Assembly: GCA_964017235.1 (NCBI GenBank)
Contig: OZ024929.1
Coordinates: 112,205,793-112,269,792 of the forward strand
Source: Sabellastarte sp. h YS-2021
Lineage: Eukaryota > Annelida > Polychaeta > Sabellida > Sabellidae
Reading direction: 5' to 3'
Length of the DNA: 64,000 nt
The notes below the pieces were generated by a model, which was given only the letters and a program-made list of their open reading frames with translations, was not told the origin of the DNA and searched no databases. Shown here piece by piece: positions 1 to 13,080 of this stretch; position 1 is the first letter of the stretch, and each line of letters starts with the position of its first letter. A program made the position numbers and the translations under genes.

Positions 1-1516
1 AACCATTAGGTTCCATGCAGCCTTAAATGTCTTCCGTGTTGGATGCTTCCATTATTTAAATTCTTGACTTCCCAAAATTGGAATCTGGCAGTAGTCAAAA
101 TTGTGATAAACCTCCCGTGGTTCTTTTTTTCCCCATTTTACCCTAATATTTCCACAATATATATAAAAGTATATTTAATGCAATGTAAGTATTATAGTAT
201 TAAAGCATTAGATCCTGTTTTAATTAAAACAAAAGCTCTTAATCTGATATAACCTAACCTGTGGTGCTGCCAATGACTGCTATATATTAACAAAACACAT
301 CAGTGCATCAGATAAAAGTCTAAGAGTTTGATTTTCTCATACCATGCCACTTGTATTGGGGGATAATGTTTTTTGGGGGGACATGCTTTACTATTAATGT
401 ACAATTTAGATTTCTGATGGAGACCTAGTTTTCACACTGTGTTGGTGTATACCTTAACCTGGATTAATTTCGGGATTGCATGATAAAAAGTTAAGTTTCA
501 AAGAGCAGAATTAATGGGATGGAATAATATAGTCTACAATGGCATAGTGTTAAACTGGACAAAAACCTAATGTTTAGATTTTCAAATGAAATATTTTCCT
601 CTTATTAAAAAGATTCCAGTTTGCCAGCAGGCATCCAATAATTACATTCCACACATCTTGATGGATATATCTGGCTGAATTCACATAAACTAATGCCAAT
701 TTTTCGTAAATATTTTTAAAATTATACAACCTATAATTTTAATCCATCAAAATTTAAGTTTTATATGCACCGGCTCAATATTGTACAATTTTACTTAACA
801 AAATTAGCATAAATTCAGTGTTAACTTAAACTATGAGGGATTGTATAGAATATTTGTTGATAAATTGGAGATGTTTAATTTAATATTTTGCAAAATAAGT
901 GGTACATTTACATACATGAACTTTCTCCATTGTGTATTGCATAGCAAACCGTGTACATGGAAATAAGCACTTACTTCTACACAAGACAAGCTTGAAAGTG
1001 TAAACATTTAAGCATGAAGGTTGGTGTGTTAAGCTAGCCCATGTGGAGGACACACCACAAATATGAAGATTTGATTGTCGAGGGGGGGGGGGGATTCAGG
1101 TGGACGGACAGATAAACTTTTTCATTTGTTATTGTGATAACTGAAAAAGCACAAAACAAGTACGGAAGACATGCTCTGTAACCAAGCCTCATTGCAGTTA
1201 ATTTCAAAATTTGTATCTGTAATTTAACCCCAATGACATGCCTTTTTTATGCTTTAGATAAAGAAATCTGTGGACCTGAATCCACAAAAAAAACCAAAGT
1301 TCAAATGTTGATTAATTTTGTGCTTTTTTCTGTGAATAGATTGCTTGTTTTTGGTGGACAGTTGATGAGTGAAGGTTGATTAATTTCTCCAGCGAAAACA
1401 AAACCCCTCAAATTCATACCAAATTACAGACACACCCTGTTCTAAATTATTGTGTGTTTCTTTGGCTGACTAAATGAAATGGGGAGGCTTTCAGTGTCAT
1501 AGACACCATTCTCACT

Positions 1517-1740
1517 GTTCCGTTCAGGTACCACGATGGTAATCATGTGTGTTTCAGACTGTTCCTAAGCATAGCCCAAAGTTGGTTAACATAACCTATT
1601 TCAATCAGTTTTGACTGCTGTTATGGTAACTGACGGATAAAACTCCTTTCTTAGTGTTCCATTCAGGAACCCTGATAGTACACATGTGGGCTTTAAACTG
1701 CTCCTAAGCGTAACCCAAAATGGGTTAACATAACCCATTT
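1517..1740. repeat. Two-copy local tandem duplication
   Basis: A block starting with gttccgttcaggtacc (about 1517-1609) is repeated in diverged form at about 1657-1740. Both copies contain the string gttaacataacc and a cctaagc core. Spacing is about 140 bp. No coding potential is seen. Confidence 0.6.
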
Positions 1741-1810
1741 GACAGCTGTATCTTCAAACTGAGACAAACTTGTTAGGATCCAAACCAAACTATGTAGTTT
1801 TGGCTTCACT

Positions 1811-1839
1811 GGGGGGGGGGGGGGGGGGGGGGGGGGGGG
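1811..1839 (+). repeat. Poly(G) tract, 29 nt
   Basis: An uninterrupted run of 29 G residues. The window has shorter plus-strand G runs at 1082-1093 (12), 11370-11381 (12) and 47628-47642 (15). Length in an assembly of such runs is often unreliable. Confidence 0.9.
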
Positions 1840-3443
1840 AGTTACATGAGCTTCACTACTTGAACTAGTAATAGTTACTACTTGAAATAGTTAAATCAGT
1901 TTTACACTATTTATGCACGTTTCTTTCAATCAGAGATGTTCAAATAAATTAGTATGTCAGTTAAGGTATATGGATCTTTTTACATCAGATGTCTTATTAG
2001 CAGTACTTTGTGTTATAGATTCCCCCCTGTTAAAAAACTGAAAAAGAATACAATAAATAAGCAATGTCACCTTGCTCTTAAACGCCTCCTTTTGATGTAG
2101 ATGCAAGTAAAGTTAACTCATTTCTCTAATATACAACAACAGTATCAAAACTATTTCAAAAATTAAGCTAACCAGTCCTGGATTTTGAATTTGTCTAGCA
2201 AAGGCAACAGAATGAATCATAAGATGATCATCAAAGACCAAAAAATATTCTTTGACTGAAAATGTTTGACAAATTGCTTCAGATTTACGGACAAAAATAT
2301 CAAAAGGTTTGTGATGAAAGGAGTCTCATTGAATTTTGTATCTTGAAAGAGAGTTGTCGCTTCCATGAGGAATCTTAATTAAACTCAGTATCAAGTTTTA
2401 GAATGTTGATCTCATCACTATTTTGGCATGTCCACGGCGGAAAGTAATTAACACTTGTGTCATGTAATATGTCAACTGAGAATAATAGAATTTGCGACAA
2501 TGTTACAATAATAATGCTCACCATTTCAAGATATCAGTTTTAACCAAAGTTTTATGAAGTATTTTAAAGAATTTCCAGAAATTGGAGAAAGAAATTGTCT
2601 ATACTTAAAATGTTACTGTTCACAGCCTATACTTTTAACACACTTGAGACTGTCACATCAGGATTTATGACCAAAAGATCAGATCTTAGTGTGGCTACAA
2701 GACCATAGCCAGAAAGTTTTAAAGTACTAATAATTGTAATGCCATATTCTCATTGTACTGGAGGCTTATGTATATAATATGCCCGTCTCAGCTGTTCTAG
2801 TCCTCTTCTGTGATCAAAATATTTATTTATAAAATGTCATGTGACATTTTCAGCCATTCTAATTCACAGATTTGGCAATTAATTATAAGAATATTATTTG
2901 CCTTTTTTTGCAATTGTAACATATACAGGATAGTTCAAGAATACAACTTTTTTCGTAAGACACATTTTTAGCTTTTATGCCTGGATTATTTGTACTTGCA
3001 TGCAGATTAGACTTAGTCACACCATTTCAAGCATATATAAAACTTGCTTCAACTTTTTGCTTCGATATAGTTGCAGTATTTGGTTAAGGGATTATTATTT
3101 ACAAAAGGACTGTACATTGATAGAGAGTTCCAGAGACAGATAACTGGAATCATTCTGTTAGCAGACTGATAAATATCCACAAAGTCAAATGAACTAGTGT
3201 TTGCTGACTTTATCACATGTCAGCAATATTTGTTAAACCCCATTCACACATACCCAATAAGATGCCTCAATGTAACTTCGTATAGGAATTGGTCTTTAAA
3301 GTCTGGCACTTTATCACTGATCTTATAAAGCATATCATTATACCTAAAGTGCCTATCAGCCAATCAGAAAACTTTATTTGAGGGCAATACCTTTTATTAT
3401 TGCAGAAATCATATTTTTTCCCATGAAAAATGAGTTTTGCTAA

Positions 3444-4870
3444 ATAGTCGAGGACTCACTGGAGCTTCATAGTGTTTGGGCATTTATAGAGCAAACAGTT
3501 GTAGAGGTCAAGGAGAGAGGTAGCAAAGACATGTACAAGGGTAATACATGCACTTGTGGTGAGGTATTTTCTAATTCTGAAAAGATTTCTGAGATGACAC
3601 CAAGCCACTGATGAAATGTGATTGGCATGATGTTTCATTGTGAGTTCAGAATCAAAGTAGATACCAATGTTTTTCACACTGTTTTTGACTGCAATTTTTG
3701 AGTTGGAAACATCTATTGTGTTAATAGTTGATTTCCATAATTGGCCTTTCATACCAACAATTATAACCTCAGTCTTGTCATCATTCAATTTTAACTAGTT
3801 TGAAGTCATCCATGTTTTACCTCTTTGCTGCATTGGTCAATTTTGAGTACTGCAACCTGAACTGCATCTGGGTTATTAGGATTATAGTGAAATTACAATT
3901 GTGAATCATCTGCATAAAAGTTTGGTGTAACAGATTTTGATCTATATTCACTGGGTCCATGATTTATTGATTTGGGTTTTGGAGGTACTGTAAAATGCTG
4001 ACCAGTGGCAAGCAACCACCAGCTTTCCCACTTGAGGTAGGGCCATGAACTAAACCCCGGCCTCAGAGGTGGTAGGTGAGAGTGTTACCACTCTGCCACC
4101 ATGACCCCTACTGGGTCCATTCATGGACCCCCATGGAACATTCAGTGTAAGGACAACCTCATTCAAGAAAAAAGTTTTATCATGACCTGCTGACACCTGT
4201 GTGGAGATAGGATATTATCCATTCATGTGCTCGTCCCTTTATTCCAAACTGGTTATGCAGTGTATGTAGCAGAATGCAATGGTTGACAGTATCGAAAGCA
4301 GCTGACAGATCCAGTAGAATTAGGATGCTACATTCACCTCTGTCAGTAGCCATCATTAGATCATTGTGGAATTTTAGAATTGCAGTTTCAGTGCTGTGAT
4401 TGCATCTGTATGCAGACTGTATATTTTCTCTTAAGTTATTAGCATCTTTGTAATTGCTTAGTCTGCATGCAACTAGCCATTATAAAAGTTTTGAAATGAA
4501 AGATAGATTTGAAACAGCCCGATAATTTTGTAGAATTTCTGCATCAAGAGTATTCTTGTTTCAAAAGTAGGGTGACAATGGATTTTTTGAAGCTGGATGG
4601 CACAATCCCTGTTTGCAGTGATATATTTATTATCCTTGTGAAGATGGGAGTGAATGTTTGGCAACAGTCTTTTACCAAGGATGTGGGGACTGGGTCAAGG
4701 TTACACTGCTTGTTGGGACATGTGAGGACTAACCGCTCAATTTCCTTTTCACTTACAAGTGGAAATGTCTCCATTCTGAAATGTGCTAGAAAATCAAACC
4801 TATTTGGATCTACACCTGTTTCCAGATCAGATTGAATTTTATAGCTTGTGGAGGAAAAAATTGTTGAATT
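3444..4870 (-). pseudogene. CR1-like LINE reverse transcriptase remnant
   Basis: Broken ORF2 of a CR1/L2-type non-LTR retrotransposon, read on the minus strand. From 5' (high coordinate) to 3', the pieces are a pre-RT segment near 4770-4870, a finger-region block (CNLDPVPTSLVKD, about 4700), motif A ([12 protein letters not shown], about 4280-4320), catalytic YADD (FYADDSQL, about 3905-3925), and a connection segment ending in a conserved LxLYNCLLY-type block near 3490. Frames change several times and stops interrupt it, so it is dead. The endonuclease domain and the 3' tail are not seen, making it a 5'- and probably 3'-truncated copy. A SINE interrupts it at 3961-4109. Family assignment rests on these motifs; the exact clade (CR1, L2 or Rex1) is not resolved. 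Confidence 0.85.
3961..4109 (-). mobile_element. SINE-1 copy, internally deleted, inside LINE
   Basis: Minus-strand copy of the tRNA-derived SINE found complete at 54061. It is flanked by an 11-bp target duplication actgggtccat (3950-3960 and 4110-4120). The tRNA-like head and the A-rich tail are present, but about 90 bp of the body is missing between the gggtttt and tactgtaaa segments. It lies within the LINE reverse transcriptase, so it inserted after that LINE. Confidence 0.9.
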
Positions 4871-5206
4871 TTCCAGTCAGGAGAGTCTTACAACCACTGG
4901 GCAGGAAGGTTCTTTTCTTTTTGTGTAATAAAGAATTCAAAATTTGAAAGAGTCTCAGAGTCCTCAATGCTTTTTGTAATAGAACACTTGATGCCTTATA
5001 AGTTTAGAGTCCCAATATTAAACATTTTAACACTCTCATAAATAGCCAAGAGAACTGATCATTTGCATCTACGGCCTTAGGCAAAACCAGGATGACATTT
5101 CCACTAAACAAGAAAGAACCAAGAATAGTGAACATTTTTTAAATGATAAATATTGTTGTTCTTAGTTTACTGACAATGATAGTTGATAACTTTTTTCGTA
5201 TTTTAG

Positions 5207-5375
5207 GGATCTACTACCACTGCATTGGCCACATTTGACTTATGTCCAAGATACACGCTGTTATGTTAGAACGATGCCCATCTCTGTTGCTATTTATGAC
5301 ATCAGCAATGAAGATAAAAAACAATTTGGACCGACACACCCAATATCTGGCTGCGTCTGCTCCACCATGTTTTAA
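5207..5375 (+). CDS. Possible last coding exon, unidentified gene
   Basis: A polypyrimidine-rich acceptor (ttttttcgtattttag, AG at 5205-5206) opens a 55-codon reading frame that runs from 5208 to a TAA at 5373-5375. It has no start codon, so it can only be an internal or terminal exon. One base (5207) would complete a split codon. The peptide reads like ordinary folded protein rather than random translation, for example CYVRTMPISVAIYDISNED near the middle and a Cys-containing end GCVCSTMF. I do not recognise the family. No upstream exon with a good donor was found between 1 and 5200, so earlier exons would lie outside the window. The evidence is splice signal plus peptide character only. A chance frame is a real alternative. 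Confidence 0.33.
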
Positions 5376-6900
5376 GTCAAAGCTGTTTATTCGGAGAAGT
5401 GCGAACCCAAGCTATACTGTGGGCAAAATGACAATGCCACCAATTAATCTGTCTGGAGTTTGTGTTCAATCAATTAGAAAAATCCTCAGGCAATGACACT
5501 CCATGCAATTGTCTGAGAAATATGTTCTGATATTCAGCAAAAAGTATGATGAAGAAATAATGAGTTACTTTCTCTTGTGGGGATTCATTGGAAGAGCTCA
5601 TACAATTTTAATGCCTTTTACTTGTTTCCCTTTTCAAAAATGATATCTGATTTATCACCCATTTAAGCAACCAAGTTACAGCCCATCAGTTTCTGAAATT
5701 AGCAATTACAATATCTACATAAAAAAGAATTTCTCAGTGAAACAAGTTATGAGCAAGAATCAGTCAGTATTTAAAACACTAATTTTGAGGTTCGGTGTTG
5801 CCAATTAAAATAGTTTAATAGTTTTCAACTTTCCTTGACAGCAAGTAAGTGAAGATACAATGTAAATTTAATTTTCAATAAGAGCACTCGGAAAGATCTA
5901 ACCTCTGTCAAGGCATACATGAGGTTTTTTTTAACAAAATGGCTCTATAATAAGGGAATCAATAATAACTGCGAAAATCTGGATCTTTGATAATGTTTCT
6001 ATCCAGGTGGTCATCCGGATCACTCTTAAAATTAATTAGGATTTAAGTGGGACCAAATTCCATCTCCTCATTTTTTTTCAAATAAACAGACAAATAAACA
6101 ATCTTTACTTAAATACCTCCTTGTCAAGGTAATGAACACCAAGGTCAGGGTGTTAATCCTTTTCAATAGTCTATATCATATTAGGTCAGTGTCTGAGCAC
6201 ATTCAACATGCTGCTATAAGCTGAATTGGAACCCACAGCCAGAGATGTGAGACCCAAGTAATAAAATGCAAAACTTGTTAATGGCTTGCCAGGGAGGCTT
6301 CTTTGAGATTTTGCAAAAGAACATTCCTTCAGCTCTTTATTCACAATGAAATCACACTGATTTTGACATTGTATTTGTGACTATTCTGTAAAAAAGGAAC
6401 AATGAGAAAAATAGTTGCCATCTGGTTTGCCTTTCTAATCAAACTAATTTATATACGTTTTTTGGGGAAGAGTATGTGAGCTTAAACAGCTCATTGGCCA
6501 GGCCAAAGCAGAACAAGACTCATCCAAAATGCTATGTTAAAATGGCTGTGCTTTAGCAAATAGACGACTGGCAAAGCTGGTCACCTCTTCAAACAAATAG
6601 TTTGTTTCAAGAGTAAAATTAGGGTAGGATAAAGCTATTCAAAAGCATTTCCTTTTGATTATCCTATGAAGGTGAAGGTTAAAACTCCTTTCAACCTCCC
6701 AGCTTCCTCCTCACCACAATGAAATAAGAACTGAATCAAACTCCACTATTGAATTGTCGAGGACATGTCAGGAAGAGACATTTGTGAGGAAAAAACTTGA
6801 CAAAATGTCTCAACTTGAAACGTGTTACAGTTTTTTCAGCAAAAAGGAAATGAGGGGTTTTGTAAACCAATATCAAGGGATGCGATGCTAATTGGTTAAA
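5376..6900. other. Non-coding stretch with a dispersed repeat
   Basis: No gene found. About 5978-6135 resembles a repeat also present at 36,155-36,340 and 41,283-41,725: a block around gatcca/gatcac, then an aaacagacaaa segment, ending cctcc-ttg-c-aggtaa. The rest shows no recognisable structure. Confidence 0.45.
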
Positions 6901-6904
6901 AGGA

Positions 6905-7025
6905 AATCTTCTCATCCATGGTGCTTCTCTATAGCTGAGTAGGTAACAAGTTAGGCATTTAGTCACTCGATATACTTGGTTTGAATCCAATATGCTTAGT
7001 GGGTCGTTGTCTCAACATGACATTC
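6905..7025 (+). mobile_element. Possible tRNA-derived SINE head
   Basis: Contains an A-box-like string (tagctgagtagg) and, about 40 bp later, a B-box-like string (ggtttgaatcc), the spacing of a tRNA-like Pol III promoter. No tail or target duplication was identified and no second copy exists here, so the call is weak. Confidence 0.3.
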
Positions 7026-7194
7026 GCAGATAAAATACACATAAAACTGTAACCTTGATCTTTATCAGTCAAATACAGGATACAATTTAAAATAGACCTT
7101 ATTACACACAAAATTCTCAACCAAGTCAACCAGCTTACCTAAGAGAATTAATTCACCCCTATACCTCTACCAGAAATACAGGGCAAAGCACCCC

Positions 7195-7545
7195 CAAATT
7201 CAATTTCTTCATATCTCCACTTTCCACTGTAGAGTTCATAAATCAATCAAACAATCTTTTCTAATTCTTTCAATCACTACACCCCAGTTCTTTGGAACTC
7301 CTTCCCCTTCCAAATAAGAAATAGTCCCTCTGTCGCATCTTTCAGGAAACATCTCAAAACCCACCTCTTCAACTCCAGTTTCCCAACTTAGTCTCCTTCC
7401 CTCTTGGTCACACCCACAACATCCGAATGACTGACCTTGAAGTCCCTCAACTCTCCTTATGATAAATGATTTTTGTTAAGCTAGCGCACTGAGTTCCCCT
7501 TTGTGGGGAAGATATTGCACCTGCAAAGCAGTAGATTAGATTAGT
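7195..7545 (+). mobile_element. CR1-like LINE 3' end (family B)
   Basis: The plus strand encodes the typical C-terminus of a CR1-type ORF2: a TPVLWNSFPFQIRNSPS block followed by ASFRKHLKTHLFNSSFP and a stop, at about 7260-7390. A 3' UTR follows, ending in a tagattagatta short repeat near 7533-7545, the expected form of a CR1-type tail. The element is 5'-truncated. Its tail differs from LINE family A (24.9, 38.1 and 52.0 kb), so it belongs to a different family. Confidence 0.7.
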
Positions 7546-9214
7546 TTGGGTCATGGCCAGAGAAGGGTTGGGTTACAAGCTAAGAATTGCATTTATATCC
7601 CCTTAATATAAGGCTTTGATCATCCCTATTCAGCAGACCCTGTGTATCTAGAACTTCCACAATTTGCAGGGTTTGGTTCTAGTTACGGCTAAAGTCTCGA
7701 TATATTTACAAAAATATACCTTTCTCTAATCATGTTAGGGCCCCAAGATGGTTCCAATTTTACCCAAATATGACTTACATTGTGTCTGTTCATAAAGTCA
7801 TTAATCATCAAACTGAACATCAGAGAGACAAAAAGTTATCAGTTAGTCTTCTCCTTCTGCATTTTCTGGGTTATTTAATCTCAGCAATGATGTAGTGCCT
7901 CTATTTTTTTTAACTTTGATAAAAATTTAAGTTAAATTTAAGTCAATTAAAGATTTTTTTTAAATTTTTTTTTTCATATTTTTTTTAGTCGTTTTGGGTA
8001 AATGATGAAAACTGATCAGTGGTCCTTTTCCACTGTAGGTGTAAGCCCGCAAAAAAGTCTTCTGTTTCTTTTAATTGGAAATTGGATGTACATTAAAGAA
8101 TTGGGTGTAACTCGTACATTCGGTTCGCATATAAACTGGGTGAAAAGGAGGTTTTTATTATAAATCAATGATCTAGGAGATTTTAACAGATTTTTTATCA
8201 TTGTACTAATACGCAATATTAAAACCGTTATATTTGCTTGATGTCTTCGTTCTCCAAGTGGTATTGTTTATATACATATATAAAATTTTAGGTTTTGTTA
8301 GGTTGCACTCTCCAGGTTCCAATGTTTATATAGTTCTGTTCAAAGTATTATAATATTATCTGCTTGACAGTAAAAAAAGGTATAAAATAATCTCAGTTAT
8401 GTTGGTATGGCTGTTACAACTACAATTTATTGCTGTTCTGTTGTTTAAGCATGGGTGACACTAAGAATTAGGGTCTCTGTCATTATGGATGAGTACCCTT
8501 AAATATATATCTTTAAACAAGTAACAATAAAAAGGAACTGTGTTGCACTTTTGTCAGTTATTAAAAAGGGTTAAATATATTTTCAGGTAAGAAAAATGGG
8601 AGTCACCGAATCAATAATATTTTGATTATGAGAGAGTCTTTGATATGAAAATGTTTGTTTTTAAATTTCCTGTTGTATCCCATTTGCGACAAAAATAGTT
8701 TATAGATCTTCCAGTGAAACAGATTCATTAAACGAGGTATCTTTGACAAGGACATTTTTCATGACAATTCATAATTAAAGAAGATATGCTGTCTCAAGTT
8801 TCAGAATGTGGATTTCTGTTGGTTTCAGCCTGTTCACAGATGAAAGTTAATTAACACTTGTCATGTTACATGTTCACTTGCAATGATAGAAACAGCACTC
8901 AGGTGACAGTAAGTAAAACAAAAAAATTTTAAGTATAATTACTGATACATACATTTGTAATGGGTTACATTCTGACAAACATTATTACATAATAAATGAT
9001 TTTTTTTTTAAATGTAAGTTGGTAATGCACTGGTTATTGTAGACATTTTTATGTTTCGAGAATACCTTTTAAAATTTTATGCTTTCAACAACAAAGGATT
9101 CTTATTGTAGTGGGTTTTGATTTTACCACAAGCAGAAAATCCTTGTACCACCACATATAAAATGCCTTAACATTTGATGAAGCTTAAAAAAGAAATGTTA
9201 TTGCAATTTACATA
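7546..9214. other. Non-coding stretch
   Basis: AT-rich, no gene or named repeat seen. Short homopolymer T runs near 7910-7990. Confidence 0.6.
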
Positions 9215-9550
9215 AAATACATGGAGGTAGTAAGCACTGAGAAGTATAACATTAATTTAAGCTTCAGGTGATCTCTACATAATGCATAATATAGGTAGTA
9301 CTGAGAAGCCATGACACTGATTTAAGCTTGCGACGGTATTTACATAATACATCTGTAGGTAGTAATGAGAAGTCATAGTATTAATTTAAACCCTCTGATA
9401 ATCACATTATAAATCAATAGTTAGTAGCAAGAAGTCATAACATTAATTAAAATCTCGAAAAATCACATTAAAATAAATAGTTAGCATTCAGAAGTCATAG
9501 AAGTAATTCGTATTTCACCTTAGATTTACATTATTATAATTAATATACAT
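9215..9550. repeat. Tandem array, about 65-bp unit, five copies
   Basis: Five diverged units start near 9226, 9294, 9358, 9420 and 9480. Each carries a tagttag/ggtagta segment, then gagaagtcata, then attaatttaa. Units become more diverged to the right. No coding role is evident. Confidence 0.75.
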
Positions 9551-9562
9551 TATCAAAAAACA

Positions 9563-9563
<1 letters not shown>

Positions 9564-9605
<42 letters not shown>
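9564..9605. repeat. (TTGA)n microsatellite
   Basis: About ten uninterrupted copies of ttga, directly downstream of the 65-bp array. Confidence 0.95.
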
Positions 9606-11650
9606 ATGTCAACCCTCAACCATCACTCCTCATGCAGAATCATAACATTAGCATACATGATACATACATTGCATTGGCATACATGGATACATTTTTGCTA
9701 TGAGTTTCTGATGTTACTTTTGGAAAATATTTGTTTACAAGCGTGTTTTGCATGGCAGCTGGCATAATGAAACGGGGAGTACACTTTGGAACACAGGAGT
9801 TTACAAATAACATCGAATGTGAATGTTTGTTTTTTCAGGACATGACTTCTCAGTTGAGGCCAAGGTGGAGTGGGCTCCTGGGTTTTGGTGTCATGAATAT
9901 ATGATATCATAAGTGTCAAAACCCCGGTTGGCAGTGAGTGAAATATGATCACTTTCCCGCCAAAGTGTGTTTTCCTCTGCCCTGCCTGGGGGTTCCCAAC
10001 ATCATTCTACAGTTGATTCATGGGTGAAAAACATCCCCACCCACCTTCCTCTTCAGCAACCCAAATCTTTGTACAGGTTAGGCACTATATATCACTACAC
10101 TGCCTATCTAGTCATGTGAAATCCTGTTTTAACTTTTATTATTATGCACAAGTGTATAACAGAGTCTATGTTTAGGGCCTTTTTATGTCTTACATGCTAT
10201 TTGGGTGGTTAACATTTAGTCATTACTGTTATGTCTAATGTATTTCTGTCTGGAAACTGATAAGATGTTGTTAATTATATGTAAAATAAAGGCTCTTATG
10301 CCATTGGGTTTTTCATTATGTTACTCTTGGCACAGTTTTTGGTTTAAAATCATTCTGTCATTCATTGTTTTGTGTTTTTGCTTAAATTCTCGGATAATGA
10401 AACGTACCACATATTTTGTGCTAAACTGTATTAAGAATTATGAGAAACCTACTTTAAGTATATGTCTCTTGTTTCCCTTTCCATTACAAGCTAAATTAAG
10501 ATGAATCTAATATATTCTCTAGGCTTCTATGTTAGCTTAAATTCTAGAATAAAGAAATTTCCCACATATTCTCTTCAAAAAATGTATTAATCATAATCAG
10601 AAATCTATTTGGTTCTTGTTTCTGTCCATTACATACAGTTATTTAGATAGACCGTTGGAGGTTTTCCACGATTTCAATATTTCTGGTTTCAGTTTTCGTT
10701 GAGCTTTAGTCCAGATACTTTATCCCTGCCCCATATATCTACCATGTTCTGGTGTCATCCTCTACCACTCTAGAATCCCTTGAGATGCTGAAGCATCCAC
10801 ATGAAGAATGTGGACGTTGTCAGATTTTGGGCCCCACAGGGAAATCAGAACAGTTCACCAACACCCACAACCTACTCTAATAGTGGCAAGCCCTGGCATG
10901 CAATGTGACATCATGATGGGTGGAAGACATTAAGTCTTCCTCCAAGGTGAAAAACTTTTTTTTGATGCTTGACATGACAAGGGGAATTTTGTGGTGGGTT
11001 TCACATTACATAACTTGCATGCCAGAGTCTTGTAAGTCTGGTCTGTTTGGTGTAACTAGATTACAAGTGTATATTTCATGTCAATGGGGTTGCTTTACTG
11101 GAAACTCCAAACCGATTTTGTAAATATTGTAATGCAGGTTACAATATTTTAGCCTCATTAATTTGCTAAATCAAACCGCAAAATCAGAATATACATATTA
11201 TGTTGAAGTATAATTTCATTTATTTTTTTTCTCTCTAGTTTTATCATGGAATAATATGTAATATGTTTCAATCTTCATTAAATCACTGATTTTCATAACC
11301 CTTGTAAGTAAGCATTTCTGTCCTGAATACTTATAACCAATCTTTTTAGTCGTAAGGAGGAAAGGAGGAGGGGGGGGGGGGCAACTAATTTTTAAGATGC
11401 TTTAAATTGTGAACTTTATCGTTTTACATTTTAGACTGTTAAAACCTACCATGTTCACTCTTCAGTAAAATAAGCACTATTAATTTTGGAAAGTAGAACA
11501 TGTGTCTAAGGTAATGGCCTTTGGTATAAGATGCTAATGTGCCTCATAACTTACATTATCATCACAGACAAATAGTACAGATTATTTGGTAAGTTTGCTT
11601 GTGAGAATTAGTTACAAAGTAAGCTATTATCTAATGGCATTTGATTATAA
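9606..11650. other. Non-coding stretch
   Basis: No supported gene. Short ORFs at 9698-9952 and 10238-10504 have no recognisable domains. A 12-nt poly-G run is at 11370-11381. Confidence 0.55.
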
Positions 11651-11651
11651 T

Positions 11652-11830
11652 TTATTCTAACCTGCACTTTTATATCCCTTAATCTCTGCGAGGCAGATTC
11701 TAAGGCGCAACACCAGAGTCCAATAAAAAAATAATCATTCAATAGCCGTTGCCAAGTCCAATACCATGGAGACGTGAGATAGAGTGTATGCTAAGTTGGG
11801 AAAGCCTTTTTGAATTCATCGTGTTTGGCA
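11652..11830 (-). mobile_element. LINE family A 3' end, degenerate
   Basis: Read on minus, this matches the 3' UTR of the LINE at 24,955-25,500: a cttttata-c-cttaatctc block, a ctctaaggc-caac block, a distal ggaga block and an aagcctttttgaa segment that corresponds to the end of the ORF. It is old and short, and the terminal attctaa repeat is mostly lost. Confidence 0.55.
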
Positions 11831-12744
11831 ACCGTCATGAGGCCTTGAATTAAGTACAGTCATGTTGTTTGACAATTGTGATAAATACTTATCATAGTGT
11901 GACCTGTAAGTAATTTGACCTTTAGGTGAAAGACTGTGAAATTCATTAGCTGATCACTAACAGACTGCAAGTCATAAAGGTAGATCAATATATAACAGAA
12001 GAAATATAAGTACAACTATATTTATTTAGATTGCCCATATAGGTAACATTCTTTGTAACACCACATCTCATGAAAGAGTGTTGCAATTTTAGCGCAAATC
12101 CTAAACATTTTGTTGGGTGTGAAATGGTTTATTTGCCATTCCATTCTTTGGCAAGTGTCTGTTTTACTCCCAGTGGGAAGTACTCTGATGGTTTATGCCA
12201 TGATTTTCTTCTGCCTCTGTTCCTTCTGTCATGTTCCATCTGCTGCTCTTTATCATCAAGGCACAGATATATTTTTTTTGTTTGCAGTTTAAACACTACT
12301 GCACCAAAATATTTTGGTTTATGAATTTCAGAGACAAGATATTTAAGGTGGGACATCCCAGATATGTTTCATGATTTATTATATACCATTCTCTCATGAG
12401 AACTAGTTCCAAAAAGAAAATAATTACTCTGATAAGCTATTAAATCTGTGCTCTCCATCATAACTTAACACATTTTGGACATTAAATCCTTAATTGAGCT
12501 GATTTTTTTTTAAATTTAAGAAATTGAGTCTATTTCCATTAAAATATGCATGGATGCAAGCACAGGTTATAAAGCTTCTTCACCCACAGAAAGCAAATAA
12601 ATTGATCTTTTCATGGTGCTTTTAATGGGCGATAACATAAGTTCTACTTTAAAGCAGTACTTGGCACAAATAACAGAATTTACATGTGAACAGCTCCACC
12701 CAAAGCAATGAACATGAACATTTGTATGACACAACTTGGTTTCT

Positions 12745-13080
12745 CTCTCTTTTGTGATCTGACTCGTGGAAATAGATTGTCAAGTTCCTCAGTTTGTTCC
12801 AGAAATTCTTGATCAGGCGTGGTTTTGCCATGGCTGCACCAGTGGAATGGAACAGGCTCCCACTAAATGTCAGCTCCCAGTAGACCATATCAAGTTTTAG
12901 GACCCAATGCAACACTTACCTGTTTGAGACTCGCTAACCCACCGAAATAGTCATCCTCAACTGACAGGCGCTTTCTCAAGTACAGTTGTTCAGATTTTGG
13001 AGTGTCTCATTTTACAATTCCATATACAAATGTTTCTATTATTATTTATTATTATTATGATGATTATTATTGAGATTTAT
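12745..13080 (+). mobile_element. CR1-like LINE C-terminal remnant (family C)
   Basis: The plus strand at about 12,810-12,925 reads RRGFAMAAPVEWNRLPLN, one stop, then an SFRTQCNTYLF segment. This is the pattern of the ORF2 C-terminus in CR1/Rex-type LINEs (FAVAAPxLWNxLP then FKxxLKTxLF). A 3' UTR with ATT repeats (about 13,035-13,080) follows. It is a dead 5'-truncated copy. Confidence 0.5.

Larger units (their letters stand above)
1..3440. other. Non-coding stretch
   Basis: No convincing exon, RNA gene or transposon ORF was found on either strand. The sequence is AT-rich with short, unconserved ORFs. It holds a local duplication at 1517-1740 and two poly-G runs (1082-1093 and 1811-1839), listed separately. 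It could be intergenic DNA or an intron of the gene whose possible last exon is at 5207-5375. Confidence 0.6.

Noticed and set aside
12070-12356. Overlapping ORFs on both strands
   Set aside because: Three overlapping frames with no domain or splice support. Low-complexity T-rich sequence explains them.
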